Shown here piece after piece: positions 1 through 10,364 of a DNA stretch of 64,000 nucleotides. The notes beneath the pieces were generated by a model that worked only from the letters and a program-made list of their open reading frames with translations, ran no database searches and was not told the origin of the DNA. The DNA comes from Dugong dugon. Taxonomy: Eukaryota; Chordata; Mammalia; Sirenia; Dugongidae. The stretch lies in NCBI GenBank assembly GCA_030035585.1, contig CM057469.1:15556501-15620500 (forward strand), written 5' to 3'. Positions within the stretch are counted from its first letter, which is position 1. Each line of letters opens with the position of its first letter. A program made the position numbers and the translations under genes.

Positions 1-2281
1 GATGTCTACTGAATCAAGGTTAGATGGTAAAATACTGTTATGGCTTGAACTGTGTCTCCCAAAAAGATGTATGAAAGTCCTCACCCCTGTTCCTGTAAAT
101 ATGAACCTGTTTGGAAATAGGGGGTTTCTTCTGTTATGTTACTGAGGTCACGGCAGAGTAGGGCAGGTCCTAAATCTAATTCCTTCAGTGTTGTGTCTTA
201 TAAAAAGAGCGGAATAGACAGAAAAGGAGGTGAGCTGGCTGGGAGCTACAAGTAAAGAAACACCAAGGAATGCCAGCAGACACCAGAAACTAGGAGAGAG
301 GCTCACAGAAGCAACTGTCATGGCCAAGACCATGATTTGGACTTTCAGCCTCCTAAACTGTGAGAAAATATTTTTTGTTACAGCAGCACTGGGTAATTAA
401 GACACTTACACTTACCTACATTTTCATCTTTTATTTTACTTTTATCTTCACAAAATTAAGAGGGTAGGGAGCTGCCATAATGGGTTCAGTCACTGGCCTA
501 TGACCACTGTGACAGGGCTGGAACCAGAAAAAGGGTTCCTACCCCCAGTCCAAGATATTTTCAATGGAAAAGATATCCATGCTTTCAAGATTTATGTTTA
601 CTCCACAGCAGAAGAGAATATGTAATTTTAATTCTTGTAAGCTATTGGTACAAAACCAAAAAATAATGATCTACTAGAAATTCTTGCAAGACTGATTAAA
701 ACACAAGTATTTCACTAGAAAAATGCATACATTAAAACAAACACAGCAACACTTGGCTCACTCCACTTTCCATAATTCTTCTGAGTGCTTCTGGATCCGT
801 ATTTTTCTTTTTCCCCTCAATTAGGCATCTCCTACACTAATAGCCTCTTCATTGCTAGCTGATGTAATGATCCATGCAAAAAGGTAGCTTGTTATTGCTC
901 CTGTGCTATTTCTCCCTTTAATATTACTGAATACTGGAAAAGTTCTAAGCCTAAAAATTTAAGATAGAATGTAGTTATAGAAATATTACAGAAACCACTA
1001 GATTTTTATAAACGTGGTAATATATCATCACTACAGCAAACTTTAAAGCCAGTGACCTACAGGTCAAGTATCCAAAACCGATTAACCATTACCAATTCCC
1101 CAAGCTAGCTAGTGCTCAGAGGGCTGAACTTATTATGCAATGACAATAAATATTTCAAGGGTAAATTTTTTAAATAAAAAATGCAATGAATATGGACTGA
1201 TCAAATGTTCTGGAAAATCTGTAAAGGGACATTTTCAGTAGCTTGCACAATATAAGTTATATTTCAAGGAAACAACTTTAGGATGTATCACTACATTGAA
1301 CTACTCAACTTCAGCTAGTAAATATGTACTTCAAAAAGGTACTCTCTCCAGGAAATGTGTCATAAATATGCTGTTCCGGAATGTATACAGAACCTAGCAA
1401 CCACTTTTAAAGTCTCATTTGCACTTATCTCTTCCCACCCGTCTACCCCTAAGAATCAAACTAACGACTTCTTACCAGTTTTTCTCACTGAAAAAAATCA
1501 TGTGACTATCACCACCATTTAACTAAGTGAATCATCCAGTAAAAAAAAGCCACATACTACAATCTTGCTCTGAGAAAAAAGACATTTTTCAATTAATTCT
1601 GCTAGAAACATAGAAGATACTTTTAGGCCTTACTCTGAGAATTCACTCTTCCAAATTGCTTACAAGGTAAAAATTTAACCATCTAGAAGCTGCCAGAACA
1701 TAGTGGACATCCCTTCTCCTTTGAGTATGACAAGCCGGAGAGGATGTATTGGCTTAATATTTTATTTCCTTCTCTCTGCCACATTATCACTGCTAGGTAA
1801 TTAAGTCCTATTCGAGTTTATGGTTCCCCAGAATGGCTGGACAGAGCATGTGTGGAACCTATAGAAAGACTTCTTCCACTATGGGAAAGGAAGAAAACTC
1901 GGCGAGGTCTGATGTCCACGCCATGGGAAACAGGAAAAGGAAAACGACAGTAAAAAGTCAACATCAAAATGGGATCTCTGAGAGAGAGAGGGCTCACAAG
2001 GGGATACCTTGGCTCGTGGAAATTGGAGAAATTAAATCAGGTAAAAAGCCCTGGTAACCTCGGGAAGGCGGGACTCGGGAGTGCTAAACCCAGGTTCCAC
2101 GCCACTCAGGGGTGTGACCTGGTGGCCGGGCGGATAGTGACAAGCTTAGCCCCAAGGGCGGAGCCCTGGTCCGGTCACCGCAGTGGGTGCGGGTGAGACG
2201 GGCCCAGTCACCCTGGGGGACACAGCCCAGGCCGGGCTTCCAGTGCTGGAAAGAGGAGGGCAAGCGGCCGGCCCGGCTCAC
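1..2281 (-). other. ACBD3: ACBD3 intron 1 (5' part of the intron only)
   Basis: The sequence from the GTGAG donor (2281-2277) to the left edge must be intron 1 of ACBD3, since exon 2 has not appeared by position 1. It holds one recognisable insertion, the LTR at 36-404. The remainder (405 to about 2080) is AT-rich with no repeat or exon I can identify. From about 2080 rightward the DNA becomes GC-rich and belongs to the promoter CpG island. Confidence 0.85.
36..404 (+). mobile_element. Solo LTR, MaLR/ERVL-type
   Basis: It begins TGTTATGGCTTGAACTGTGT and ends near CTGTGAGAAAATA...AATTAAGACA, the usual start and finish of MLT/MST-class MaLR LTRs, with TG and CA ends. Immediate flanks AATAC and CTTAC are only a weak duplication. 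It lies in ACBD3 intron 1, antisense to the gene. Confidence 0.75.
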
Positions 2282-2561
2282 CTTTGAAAAACCGCAGCGC
2301 CAGGCCGTACAGCTCCTCCAGGCCGAAGCCCCAGTGTAGCTCCAGCCGCCGCGCCTCCTCCGCCGCGCCTCCCGCCGCCGCCTCCCCGGGCTGCTCCCCT
2401 GCCGCGCCCGGGCCCCGGACCGACCCCGGAGGCGAAGGTGGCGGCAGCGGCGGTGGCAGCAGCGGCGCGCCCTCCGCACCAGGCCGCTCCTCTGGGTCTG
2501 GGCTTAGCGTCAGGCCGTCGACAGAGACCTCGAGTCGCTCTGCATTCAGCACCGCCGCCAT
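2282..2561 (-). CDS. ACBD3: ACBD3 first coding exon (acyl-CoA-binding domain containing 3), partial gene
   Basis: ACBD3 (GCP60) is a Golgi adaptor that binds giantin and recruits PI4KB. It has an N-terminal acyl-CoA-binding domain, a charged middle region and a C-terminal GOLD domain. On the minus strand the ATG at 2561-2559 opens 93 codons plus one base, starting [16 protein letters not shown] and ending [14 protein letters not shown], which matches the mammalian ACBD3 N-terminus as I know it. The exon ends in AAAG followed by GTGAG (donor at 2281-2277, phase 1). Visible parts are a Pro/Gly/Ala-rich low-complexity segment (about residues 28-70) and the start of the acyl-CoA-binding domain (from about residue 77). 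The Pro/Gly segment is about two residues shorter than human, and LELHWGF replaces human LEQRWGF. Open frame beyond the donor is intron read-through. Later exons lie left of position 1. Confidence 0.96.
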
Positions 2562-2619
2562 CTCCGGCTGCTGCGCCTCCTCAGAGGGGACAGGCGGCGG
2601 CCACGTATCGACTTCCTCC

Positions 2620-2632
2620 TGACCTCTGACCT
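2620..2632. promoter_or_regulatory. DR1-type nuclear receptor half-site pair
   Basis: TGACCT C TGACCT is a perfect direct repeat of the nuclear-receptor half site with a one-base spacer, the DR1 layout used by RXR heterodimers and HNF4. It sits about 60-70 bases upstream of the ACBD3 ATG, within the likely 5' UTR or core promoter. Function is unproven. Confidence 0.4.
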
Positions 2633-2645
2633 CTACTCACCGACA

Positions 2646-2658
2646 CCGGAACTTCCGC
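2646..2658. promoter_or_regulatory. Back-to-back ETS core motifs in the ACBD3 promoter
   Basis: The 13 bases CCGGAACTTCCGC hold two opposed GGAA cores. The minus strand reads GCGGAAGT, the typical ETS/GABPA-type core of TATA-less housekeeping promoters. It lies about 85-100 bases upstream of the ACBD3 ATG. The motif is seen directly; factor binding is inferred. Confidence 0.5.
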
Positions 2659-2960
2659 TACCGAAGATGCTCGAGGGCTCTAGGAGAGGGGCTGATGGCT
2701 GGTGCCCCGCCCCTCCAGGACATCAGTCACGCCCCCTCCGCGACCACCCGCCCCGCTCCAGGTCCCGCCCCCGATGGAAGACCGCGGCCTGCCCTCACCC
2801 GTCCACTCGGACCTTACTTTCTTCCAAGGGACAAGTGCTACACTCCGACGACTACATCCCAGCCGTGTTCAGCACTTCGTTCTACCCGGCAACTGTCGGG
2901 GTCCGGCAGGGCCGGGGTCAGGAGAGCCCGCGGGGGTCGGTGCGGGGAGGACAACGATAT

Positions 2961-5149
2961 AGGCAAGCGGCTTACCCTTCGGTTCCGAGGAGCTTCGCGT
3001 TGTGAGCAGTTGTGTGGTTTGTGGGACTCTCTTGCCCACCAGTTTCGTTTGTTCTTCACAGCATCTTTGAGGCAATGCAGGGCAAATGTCTTTTTTTTTT
3101 TTTTTAAATAGGAAATAGGCTGCAGAGAAAGTCAGTGATTTCTCTGAGGTGGTTGTAAACAGGGGAAGATCCTAGTTTTGCGATAACTGAAGCTCATGCA
3201 ATCAGTGGGGCCCTCTTTAAGATGAAGAATACAAAATTACGAACACAAATATAGGTAGGAAAGTGAATATAGATTTAGAATGAGAAAGAAATCACAAATG
3301 ACATTTTTAAACATCTTCCAGATCAAACATCTAACCCTCTTGCTAGTATTTTTAAAAGTTAAAATCCACAAACAGCACACACACACAACCATAAAATTTT
3401 TATTAACTGCCTGATAGAATTCTACACGTTGTTTATAAAGTCTAAAAGCATAACTTTTTTATTTTATTTGTTTTAAATATTAAAGATGTCCACGATGACA
3501 TTATGTACATTCATCTATGTTTCCAGGCCTCATGGACACCTGTTACAATAACTTTTCCTACATTTTTGGCTGATAATTATTTTGTAATATTTTCTATAAA
3601 GAAAATAGATGAATGTCTTTTATGGTTGATCAAAATTTGTTTTTTATTATTGTTTATAAGTTTCTGTTTCACAATTCATTACTGATACTGTCATGTTTAG
3701 GGTTTTGGTCAAAATTGGGGAAACTATTAGGTTTCTTTCATATATGAGCTATAAGATTTCAGGGCCACTTGGCTGCTTCAGCGGCAATTTTGCATGCGGT
3801 TTTTACTAGAACCCCAGAGTTTTTTCAGGACAAAATTTGTCTACTGCTTTAAGGCATCATCTGCTATGTGGGGATTCATAAAACATGTGACTTCCCATAC
3901 AGACAGACACATTGTAGTACAACTACAAGTTTGTGCCCTATAAATACAGGAATTCTAATATATTCCATTTTGCATGATTTGCATTAAAACAAAAAGAGGT
4001 ATGGTGCATTTATAATTATATATATGGCATTACTTAGTAGATTCCGTGATGAATGAGATCGTCCATTTTGATTAGGCATCGAGAGAATTGATCCCTCTGC
4101 TTATTCATTTTTCTTCTGTTAGTTGGAAGAATTTTCTATGGACTAGCTTCTCACTCCTTTTATTTCAAACCTTGTTTCTCTCTATTACCCATGTACTTAC
4201 TGTGCTGGGCACCACAGACGTTCTTTGCCCTCTGGCTCTGCACCCTCGTGATGTAGCGCTGGCTGAGTTGGCATAATGGGCAGTAGGTGTATTCCAGAAA
4301 GCCATTTCTACACCCACAGTGAGCAATATTTTAACAGTACCCGGAAGTGACTGTGAACCACATAAATGCATGCCACTAAACTCAAATGTGTCCCTTATTT
4401 AATCATTGTCCCCTTAGACAGTTCCACCAAAAAGTCCATGGCTGTTCCAATACCACCTAACACAGAGAAGAGTGATGGAAGGGAAGTCAGAATGCAAAGA
4501 GACAGTGGCCTTAAGTACCTTACTTTTGGGAAAAAAAAAAAAAAACATTGGACCATGTGAATATACTGCTAGGGCCCCTCTGAGGGCCTTGGTATACCCA
4601 TTTCTCAGAAGTAATTCTACTACTCCAAGTCCCATGGTTTTTCCACTTAGCTTAGATCTTTAGATTTAGCTTTAATTAGTTTTAAAATATGCACATTACA
4701 AGGCCTACCCCCTAAGAAATAAATATATTCCCTTGCTGTGTCTAGCTCAACATTCTACCTTTAGTTATCTATAACTGTTGAAGGTGAAAATGAGATAGTA
4801 AATATAACTCTACTTCAGTGTTCTAAGTTTTCTATGATAAGCAGTTCATTTGTAATCAGGAAAAAAAGTTATTTTAAAAAACAGTATAAATATTAAAACC
4901 TATAGAATATAACCAGGAAGGTGGATAGGTAAAACATAGTAAGAGATTAATCAATTAATCATTAATTTAGCATATTGAATATGCTTGAAGAACATGAACA
5001 TCTAGAGCAAACATCTAACCCTCTAGCTAATAGAAGCATCAGGGACATACTATAGGTAGTTGCTCTTAGAGACCTAAAATAAGATTAGAGAATAGAACTC
5101 CCTTTTAAGAACCCATTGTAGGAGATGAGTTCTAGACATTCACTATAAA
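2961..5149. other. Intergenic stretch upstream of ACBD3, nothing recognised
   Basis: No gene or confident transposon is visible. It contains a T tract (3091-3105), an A tract (4531-4545) and AT-rich sequence. Two roughly 30-base stretches near 3319 and 5001 share AAACATCTAACCCTCT. Open frames here are short and lack family resemblance. Confidence 0.5.
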
Positions 5150-5318
5150 AAGAGGTCAAACTTTAATGTGCATAGGAATTACCTGAGGATCTTGTTAAAC
5201 TATGGATTCTGATTCAGTAGATCTGGAAGGGTCCCTGAGAGTCTGCATTTCTGATAAACTTTCTGGTGATGTTGCTGTCTGTAGACCACACTTTTAACAG
5301 CAAGAGTCTAGGAAACGT
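5150..5318. mobile_element. MER5A-like hAT-Charlie DNA transposon relic
   Basis: The order CAAACTTTAATGTGCAT, AATTACCTGAGG, CTTGTTAAA, GATTCTGATTCAGTAGATCT, CTGCATTTCTGA and a final GACCACACTTTT matches the short nonautonomous MER5A element shared by placental mammals. Terminal repeats are degraded. Confidence 0.75.
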
Positions 5319-5332
5319 TTTCACAGCTTGGT

Positions 5333-5670
5333 GGTGGTTGTTAGCTAGCGTCAAGTTGGCCCCTGACTCATGGTGACCCCATGCATAATGCTGACCAGTT
5401 GTGCACCATCCCCATGCTCGGTTGCAGAATGGACCATTGTGATCCATAAGGTTTTCACTGGCTGATTTTCAGAAGTAGATGGCCATCCAGGCCTTTCTTC
5501 CTAGTCCGCTTTAGTCTGGAAGCTCCTCTGAAACCCGTTAAGCTTCATAACAACACACAAGCCTCCACTGGCAGATGAGTGAGTGGGCAGTGTCTGTGCA
5601 TGAGGTACATTGAGCAAAAATCGAACCCTGGCCTCCCACGTGGAAGGTGAGCATTCTGTCACTGAACCAC
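5333..5670 (-). mobile_element. AfroSINE-related element with tRNA-Gly-like head
   Basis: Read on the minus strand, the head starts GTGGTTCAGTGACAGAATGC and carries a B-box-like GGTTCGAT, resembling tRNA-Gly(GCC). A unique body of about 170 bases follows (GGAAGAAAGGCCTGG...). The tail (CATGGGGTCACCATGAGTCAG type) is shared with AfroSINEs and the BovB 3' end. The head is mutated and does not encode a working tRNA. Confidence 0.7.
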
Positions 5671-5815
5671 ATTTACTGAGGTATAATTGATATACAATAA
5701 ACTGCAAATTAAAGTTTACAGTGAGTTTTGGTGTATGTATATACCTGTAAAAGTATCACCACAATTGAGATAATAAACATATCCATCACCCATTTTATAG
5801 TCCCTCCTCCAGACT
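5671..5815 (-). mobile_element. Old L1 3'-end fragment
   Basis: TTACTGAGGTATAATTGATATACAATAAACTGCA followed later by AACATATCCATCACCC is the reverse complement of a common L1M 3' UTR. It directly abuts the preceding SINE. Confidence 0.65.
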
Positions 5816-6330
5816 TTTCAATAGACATTTGCTGTAATATGCCTGTCACAGTAGAAGCTAACTTATAGAAACAGCTCAGAGAAGCTCCCTGCCATACTCC
5901 TGTTGTATATATGTGAGGAGTCACACCAAATTATCAGAAAGGTATATTTCTTGAAACCTTTCAAATATATTCTCCAAATCTGTTCCTTTTTCACAAAAAT
6001 TCACAAAAGAGAGTACTTTTTGACCTACCAACTTTACTGTGTGGATTTCAGTTAAGCTCCGTTCCTTTCAATCATTTGCCAAAAGAAGTTAAGTGTTAGC
6101 ATTTCTGAAATGCTTTCTGAAGTTTCTTCCCTAAAATCAACCTTTCCCTTTGTTGTCTCTGCATATTTTCATCTTCTCTGTTAAATATTGTTAGATAACA
6201 GAGACAGAGTTGGGTATTATGCTCCCTGCTTTATCTGATGAATGAATTAATCATCAGTACTCAGGAAAGCTTTGCAGTTACTCTTACTTAGTAATTCAGG
6301 ACATTTTAGTAGTGGGAGTTCCTGTGTGGT

Positions 6331-6860
6331 CGTCTTAACTTATCCAGTGCCGCTATAACAGAAATACCACAAATGCATGGCTTTAACAAAAAGAAATTTA
6401 TTCTGTCACAGTTTAAGAGGCTAGAGGTCCGAATTCAGGGCCCCAGCTCCAGGGGAAGGGTTTCTCTCTCAGTTGGCTCTAGGGAAGGTCGTTGTCATCA
6501 ATCTTACCCTGGATCTAGGAGTTCCTCAGTGCAGGAACCTCAGGTCCAAAGGATGTGTTCTGCCCCCCGCTCTTCGTTCTTGGTGAGAGAGGAGGTCCCT
6601 CTCCTCTCTGATTGCTTCTGTCTAGTATCTCAAAAGAGACTGACTCAAGATACAACCTATCCGTAGATTGAAGTCCTGCCTCATTAACATAACTGCCTCT
6701 AATGCTCACAAACATCATAGAGGTTAGGATTTACAACACATAGGATAATCACATCAGATCACAAAATGGTCGACAACCACACAATAGTGGGAATCATGGC
6801 CTAGCCAAGTAGACACACATTTTTTTGGGGGAGGTGGGGGGCACAACTCAATCCATAACA
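6331..6860 (-). mobile_element. Solo LTR, MaLR-like (elephant-type subfamily)
   Basis: On the plus strand it reads from GTCTTAACTTATCCAGTGC through AACAGAAATACCACAAATGC and AGAAATTTATTCTGTCACAG to CAACTCAATCCATAACA. The reverse complement has the TG start, AATAAATTTCT polyadenylation region and CA end of a MaLR LTR. Flanks GTGGT and GTGCT are a 5-bp target duplication with one mismatch. The 498-bp LTR at 36354 is a close relative. Confidence 0.8.
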
Positions 6861-7004
6861 GTGCTCCTTGATGGCAAGCAGCTGGAGGGGGACTGCCATG
6901 CCATGTCCTTGGACTCCCACAATCCCTACCACAGGATGGGAGATGAGGTAGGCATCCAGAATGTTTGAATGAATGAATGAAGGTATAATTATATCTATTA
7001 CATA

Positions 7005-7225
7005 CAGGGGCGGATTAACCAGTGAGCACGATATGCACTGGCTTGCACTGAGCAAGCTACATACGGGTTTAGTTGTATTTACTCGCTAAGCTGTGGTGGG
7101 CAATTTCACATGGGCTTCACCACATCATTGACATGGTGGGGGACAGGTGGAAACGTGCGCTTCAGGTTGGTGGGAAGGCACAATTGGGCCCATGTGTACC
7201 TTGCTTATTGGGTAATCTGGCCCTG
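7005..7225. mobile_element. Short hAT-type miniature element with terminal inverted repeats
   Basis: The left end CAGGGGCGGATTAACC and the reverse complement of the right end, CAGGGCCAGATTACCC, match at 13 of 16 positions. Flanks ATTACATA and ATTTACAT resemble an 8-bp duplication shifted by one base. The 221-base interior has no coding capacity. The ends recall Tip100/Zaphod-like hAT elements; the exact family is not assigned. Confidence 0.6.
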
Positions 7226-7249
7226 ATTTACATATAATATAATTCAGCT

Positions 7250-7848
7250 AATGTATGCCTGACGCGTGCAGGTTGTCTCAGAGGCGTCCTAAGGTGCAAG
7301 CAGCCACAAGACTACAGGGATGAGGACCTAACCAGTAGCATTAAGCCCTCTATAGGTGCTACATCCATCCAGTATAACTAAGCCGCCCGCACAAGAAACT
7401 TACAAAGCGCTGGCAAATGAAAGCCGCTTAATTACTCACAGAAAACACACAGCAAATAACAGGAGCAGTTACTTGGTGCGCAGTCCCCCAGCTGGGAAAG
7501 CCGCCTGAACAGAGATGGAGACTCTTACACATGCCCCCACTTTGCGCTGTTAACCAAGGGACTAGAACGTCCTCTCCCCACCCAGTTTTATACTCCATGG
7601 GCTACATCACTCACTGCAGGGAGCACAATCATAGATACTCTGGCCTGACCACCTAAGGACAGGGTATGGTTAGACATACGAGAACCAGGTGGAATTTCAT
7701 CTCTTTAGCCCTGCTGCTTACTAATCTGGACAGAACATCAGACTTCAGGGTAGGCTATTGTTTGTCCCAAAGCCTAAAAGATACCAGCAGGGGGAGGAAC
7801 GGGGAGTAACTACAGCCAGGAGCCGTCCAAAGGACTGCCTCCTCTCAA
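7250..7848 (-). mobile_element. Possible retroviral LTR, family unknown
   Basis: On the minus strand a TATAAAAC box sits near 7590-7597, preceded by a promoter-like region and followed by a GC-richer segment of about 300 bases. The size (about 600 bases) suits an LTR, but no clean TG/CA ends or target duplication could be fixed. It may instead be unrelated old sequence. Confidence 0.3.
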
Positions 7849-7851
7849 CTA

Positions 7852-7960
7852 CATTTAAGGAGTGCCTCATATGCCAGGCACTGTAGGAAATACAAAGCTG
7901 AATGGTTGTGATGTACAAACTCAAGGAGTCAATGATCTAGTAGGTGAGACCATGCAAGAA
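7852..7960 (-). mobile_element. L2-type tail fragment
   Basis: AAGGAGTGCCTCATATGCCAGGCACTGTAGGAAATAC resembles the inverted L2/MIR end motif (CACCTACTATGTGCCAGGCACTG). It is highly diverged. Confidence 0.45.
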
Positions 7961-7984
7961 GCACTATATGAGCACCAGGCTGCC

Positions 7985-8172
7985 AGTGCTAGAGTTTACT
8001 TACCAACTCAGTGATCTTGAGCAGGTTGCTTAACTTCTTTTTCCTCATCTGTAGAATGGAGATAATAATAGGATCCACCTCTTAGACTGTTGAGAGGATT
8101 GAATGAGTGAATACTCACTCTAAAGGGCCTGCCTGAACTATAGTGAGCTTTAATAAATGTTAGCCACTATTA
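7985..8172 (+). mobile_element. MIR SINE
   Basis: The ordered landmarks ACCAACTCAGTGATCTTGAG, AGGTTGCTTAACTTCT, CCTCATCTGTAGAATGGAGA, GAGGATTGAATGAGTGAATA and AATAAATGTTAGCC follow the MIR consensus. Confidence 0.85.
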
Positions 8173-8181
8173 CGTACAATA

Positions 8182-8260
8182 AGGAGCCCTGGTGGCGCAG
8201 TGGTTAAGCGCTTGGCTGCTAACTGAAACCGAAACGTTGGCAGTTCTAACCCACCAGTTA
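8182..8260 (+). mobile_element. AfroSINE head fragment
   Basis: GGAGCCCTGGTGGCGCAGTGG to the B-box-like GTTCTAACCCACCAG is a 5' AfroSINE head. The body is missing, and unrelated sequence follows before the next SINE. Confidence 0.8.
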
Positions 8261-8334
8261 GAGAATTATCTCCTCTCAGAAACCATCCTGAAACCTTCCA
8301 GACTGTATGTGGTTCTCTTCTATATATCTTTTTC

Positions 8335-8550
8335 TTTCCAGCTGCTGTTGGTCGAGTCTGATTCATGGCCACCCTATGTGTGTCAGAGTAGAACTGTGCT
8401 ACATAGGGCCTTGTTGTTTTTATTGTGGTAAATATAAACCAAAACATTTGCCATTTCAACAGTCTTCACATAGTAGGGTTTTCAATGACTGAATTGTTCG
8501 AAGCAGGTAGTCAAGCCTTTCTTCTTCCGTGTTGCTGGGTGGACTCCAAA
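8335..8550 (-). mobile_element. Long-form AfroSINE split by a small L1 fragment
   Basis: GTCGAGTCTGATTCATGG...TCAGAGTAGAACTGTGCT is the SINE tail on the minus strand. It resumes at GGGTTTTCAATGACTGA and continues to GGGTGGACTCCAA. Between them (about 8411-8470), TTTATTGTGGTAAATATAAA and CAAAACATTTGCCATTTC is an L1 3' end inserted in the SINE. Confidence 0.7.
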
Positions 8551-9542
8551 GGGAAGGCAATAAAAGAAGACACAAAGGCTTCTGGCAGGGTGTGGCACAA
8601 ACAGGTCGTCATCCACTGTGGTAGGCAGAGAAATGCCCCCCTAAAGATGTCCATGTCCTAATCCCCAGAACCTGTGAATATGTTACCTTACGTGGCAAAA
8701 GGATCCTTAGAAGTGGAAGAGAATTCTGATACTGCTGTATATGTACACTGGAATTGAACGATTAAGTAAATGGATGGCAGATTGTGGGAGCCAGGTTTCT
8801 TACTGTTGGAGTGGGAACTTATAGACCAACAAGAAGAGAAGGCTACAGTGATCCATGTGGTGATGGATTAGAGTTGGAGATATCACTATGCTGTCTATCA
8901 TGTTTAGCTTAATATAGATACATATATAAATACTTATAGATATGTATATATACATGGGTTAATAAATGCATATGTATTTCCTTGTTCTGTCTACTGAGCA
9001 AGGGCCTAGAAGCAAAGACACTCCAGTAGCAAGGAGATAGCTAACATCTAGTCTTGGTTTTTAATACCATCTCCATTCGAAAGAACCATAGCTCCTTGGA
9101 GAAATGGCTGATTCTAAGACTGGGGCAGGAAACATACAAGATGTGCCTGGAGCATCTCATAGTGTCAGAAGGTAAGGAACTACTAAAAAACAAAACAAAC
9201 AAAAATCCTACATTGATGAAGTTGTGTCAAAGAGACACAGGAATCAACTGAAAGAGTTCCCAGTGGCCAAACAATTGAGCAACAAATTGAACATTTTGAG
9301 CAACAAGATAAATAAAGTAGTATTGGATATAACCCGAAGTATAAAGTAAACATCTGCCAGCCCATAATGATATATATAAATGACTGAATAAATAAATAAG
9401 TGGGAGAAAGACACAAATCTCCTTTCCAAAAGAATTTCAAATAATTTATGTAGATACTCTGCCTTCAAGCAGGTGGAGCATAACTCTTTACTTCTTAGTG
9501 AGGACCGCATGTAGTGATTTCCTTCCAAAGAGTACAGTATGG

Positions 9543-9754
9543 AAACCAAAACCAAAACCCACTGCCGTCGAGTCGATTCTGACTCGTAGCAACCCTACAG
9601 GACAGAGCAGAACTGCCGTATAGGGTTTCCAAGGCTGTAAATCTTTACGGAAGCAGACTGCCACATCTTTATCCTGCACAGCGCCTGGTGGGTTCGAACA
9701 ACTGACATTTTGGTTAGCAGCTGAGCTCTTTAACCACTGTGCCACCAGGACTCC
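9543..9754 (-). mobile_element. AfroSINE with target duplication
   Basis: It is a near-complete element on the minus strand, from GGAGTCCTGGTGGCACAGTG through the long internal segment (AAGATGTGGCAGTCTGCTTC) to GAATCGACTCGACGGCAGTG. Perfect 10-bp direct repeats TACAGTATGG lie at 9533-9542 and 9755-9764. Confidence 0.92.
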
Positions 9755-9876
9755 TACAGTATGGGGGGGGGGGTGGAAAAGAGTAACTTTACAGTGGAGA
9801 AACAGGACAAACACTACCTCATCCAGGTGGTCAAGGTGAACATCAGCAGTGATAAATCATGTTGATAGTATGCACC

Positions 9877-10294
9877 TGTTTTAGTCTCCTGGGCTGCCAT
9901 AACAAAGTCCCACAAAGTGGGTGGCTTATAAAAATGGCAATTTATTATCTCACATTTCTGGAGGCTGGAAGTCCAAATCAACGTTTCAGGCAGGTCATGC
10001 TCCCTCAGAAGTCTCTATCTAGATCCTTTCTCTTCTCTCCCAGTTTCTGGTAGCCCCAGGGGTTCCTTGGCTCGTAGATGCACTTCACATGGCTATCCTT
10101 CCTCTGTGTGTCTCTGTGTCTTTTATCCTATTTTATAAGGACACCACTCAGATTTGATCAGGACCCACCCTTCTCCTGTATGACCTCATGTTAACTGATA
10201 ACATCTTCAGAGACCATATTTCCAAACAAGGTCATATTCACAGGAACTGGGAGTAAGGACTTCAACATATCCTTTTGAGGGAAAAAATTCACAA
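9877..10294 (-). mobile_element. Solo MaLR-type LTR inserted in the L1M
   Basis: On the plus strand it reads TGTTTTAGTCTCCTGGGCTG, CATAACAAAGTCCCACAAAG, TCTGGAGGCTGGAAGTCC and a degraded end near AAAAATTCACA. This is the reverse complement of an MLT/MST-like LTR. L1M sequence resumes right after it. The flanking repeats GCACC and GTCCC are poor. Confidence 0.75.
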
Positions 10295-10364
10295 GTCCCT
10301 TTGATGTGATGTGATGAAAATGACATTTTACCTCTTCGTCTTTCTCCCAAAAACTCATAAACCT

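Larger units (their letters stand above)
2080..2960. promoter_or_regulatory. ACBD3: CpG island and ACBD3 promoter / 5' UTR
   Basis: This GC- and CpG-rich stretch spans the first coding exon and about 400 bases upstream of the ACBD3 ATG. I see no TATA box near the start, so a broad TATA-less housekeeping promoter is likely. The 5' UTR runs leftward from roughly 2640-2680 to 2562; the exact start cannot be read from sequence. Several long open frames here on both strands are GC-composition artefacts. A divergent or antisense noncoding transcript is possible, but nothing in the sequence proves one. Confidence 0.8.

Noticed and set aside
2208..2629. Several overlapping long open frames on both strands in the ACBD3 CpG island
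   Set aside because: Only the frame starting at 2561 on the minus strand matches a known protein; the others arise from high GC content and lack stops by composition.
3319..5033. Two distant roughly 30-base matches sharing AAACATCTAACCCTCT
   Set aside because: Too short and isolated to define an element; probably a fragment of an unnamed repeat or chance.
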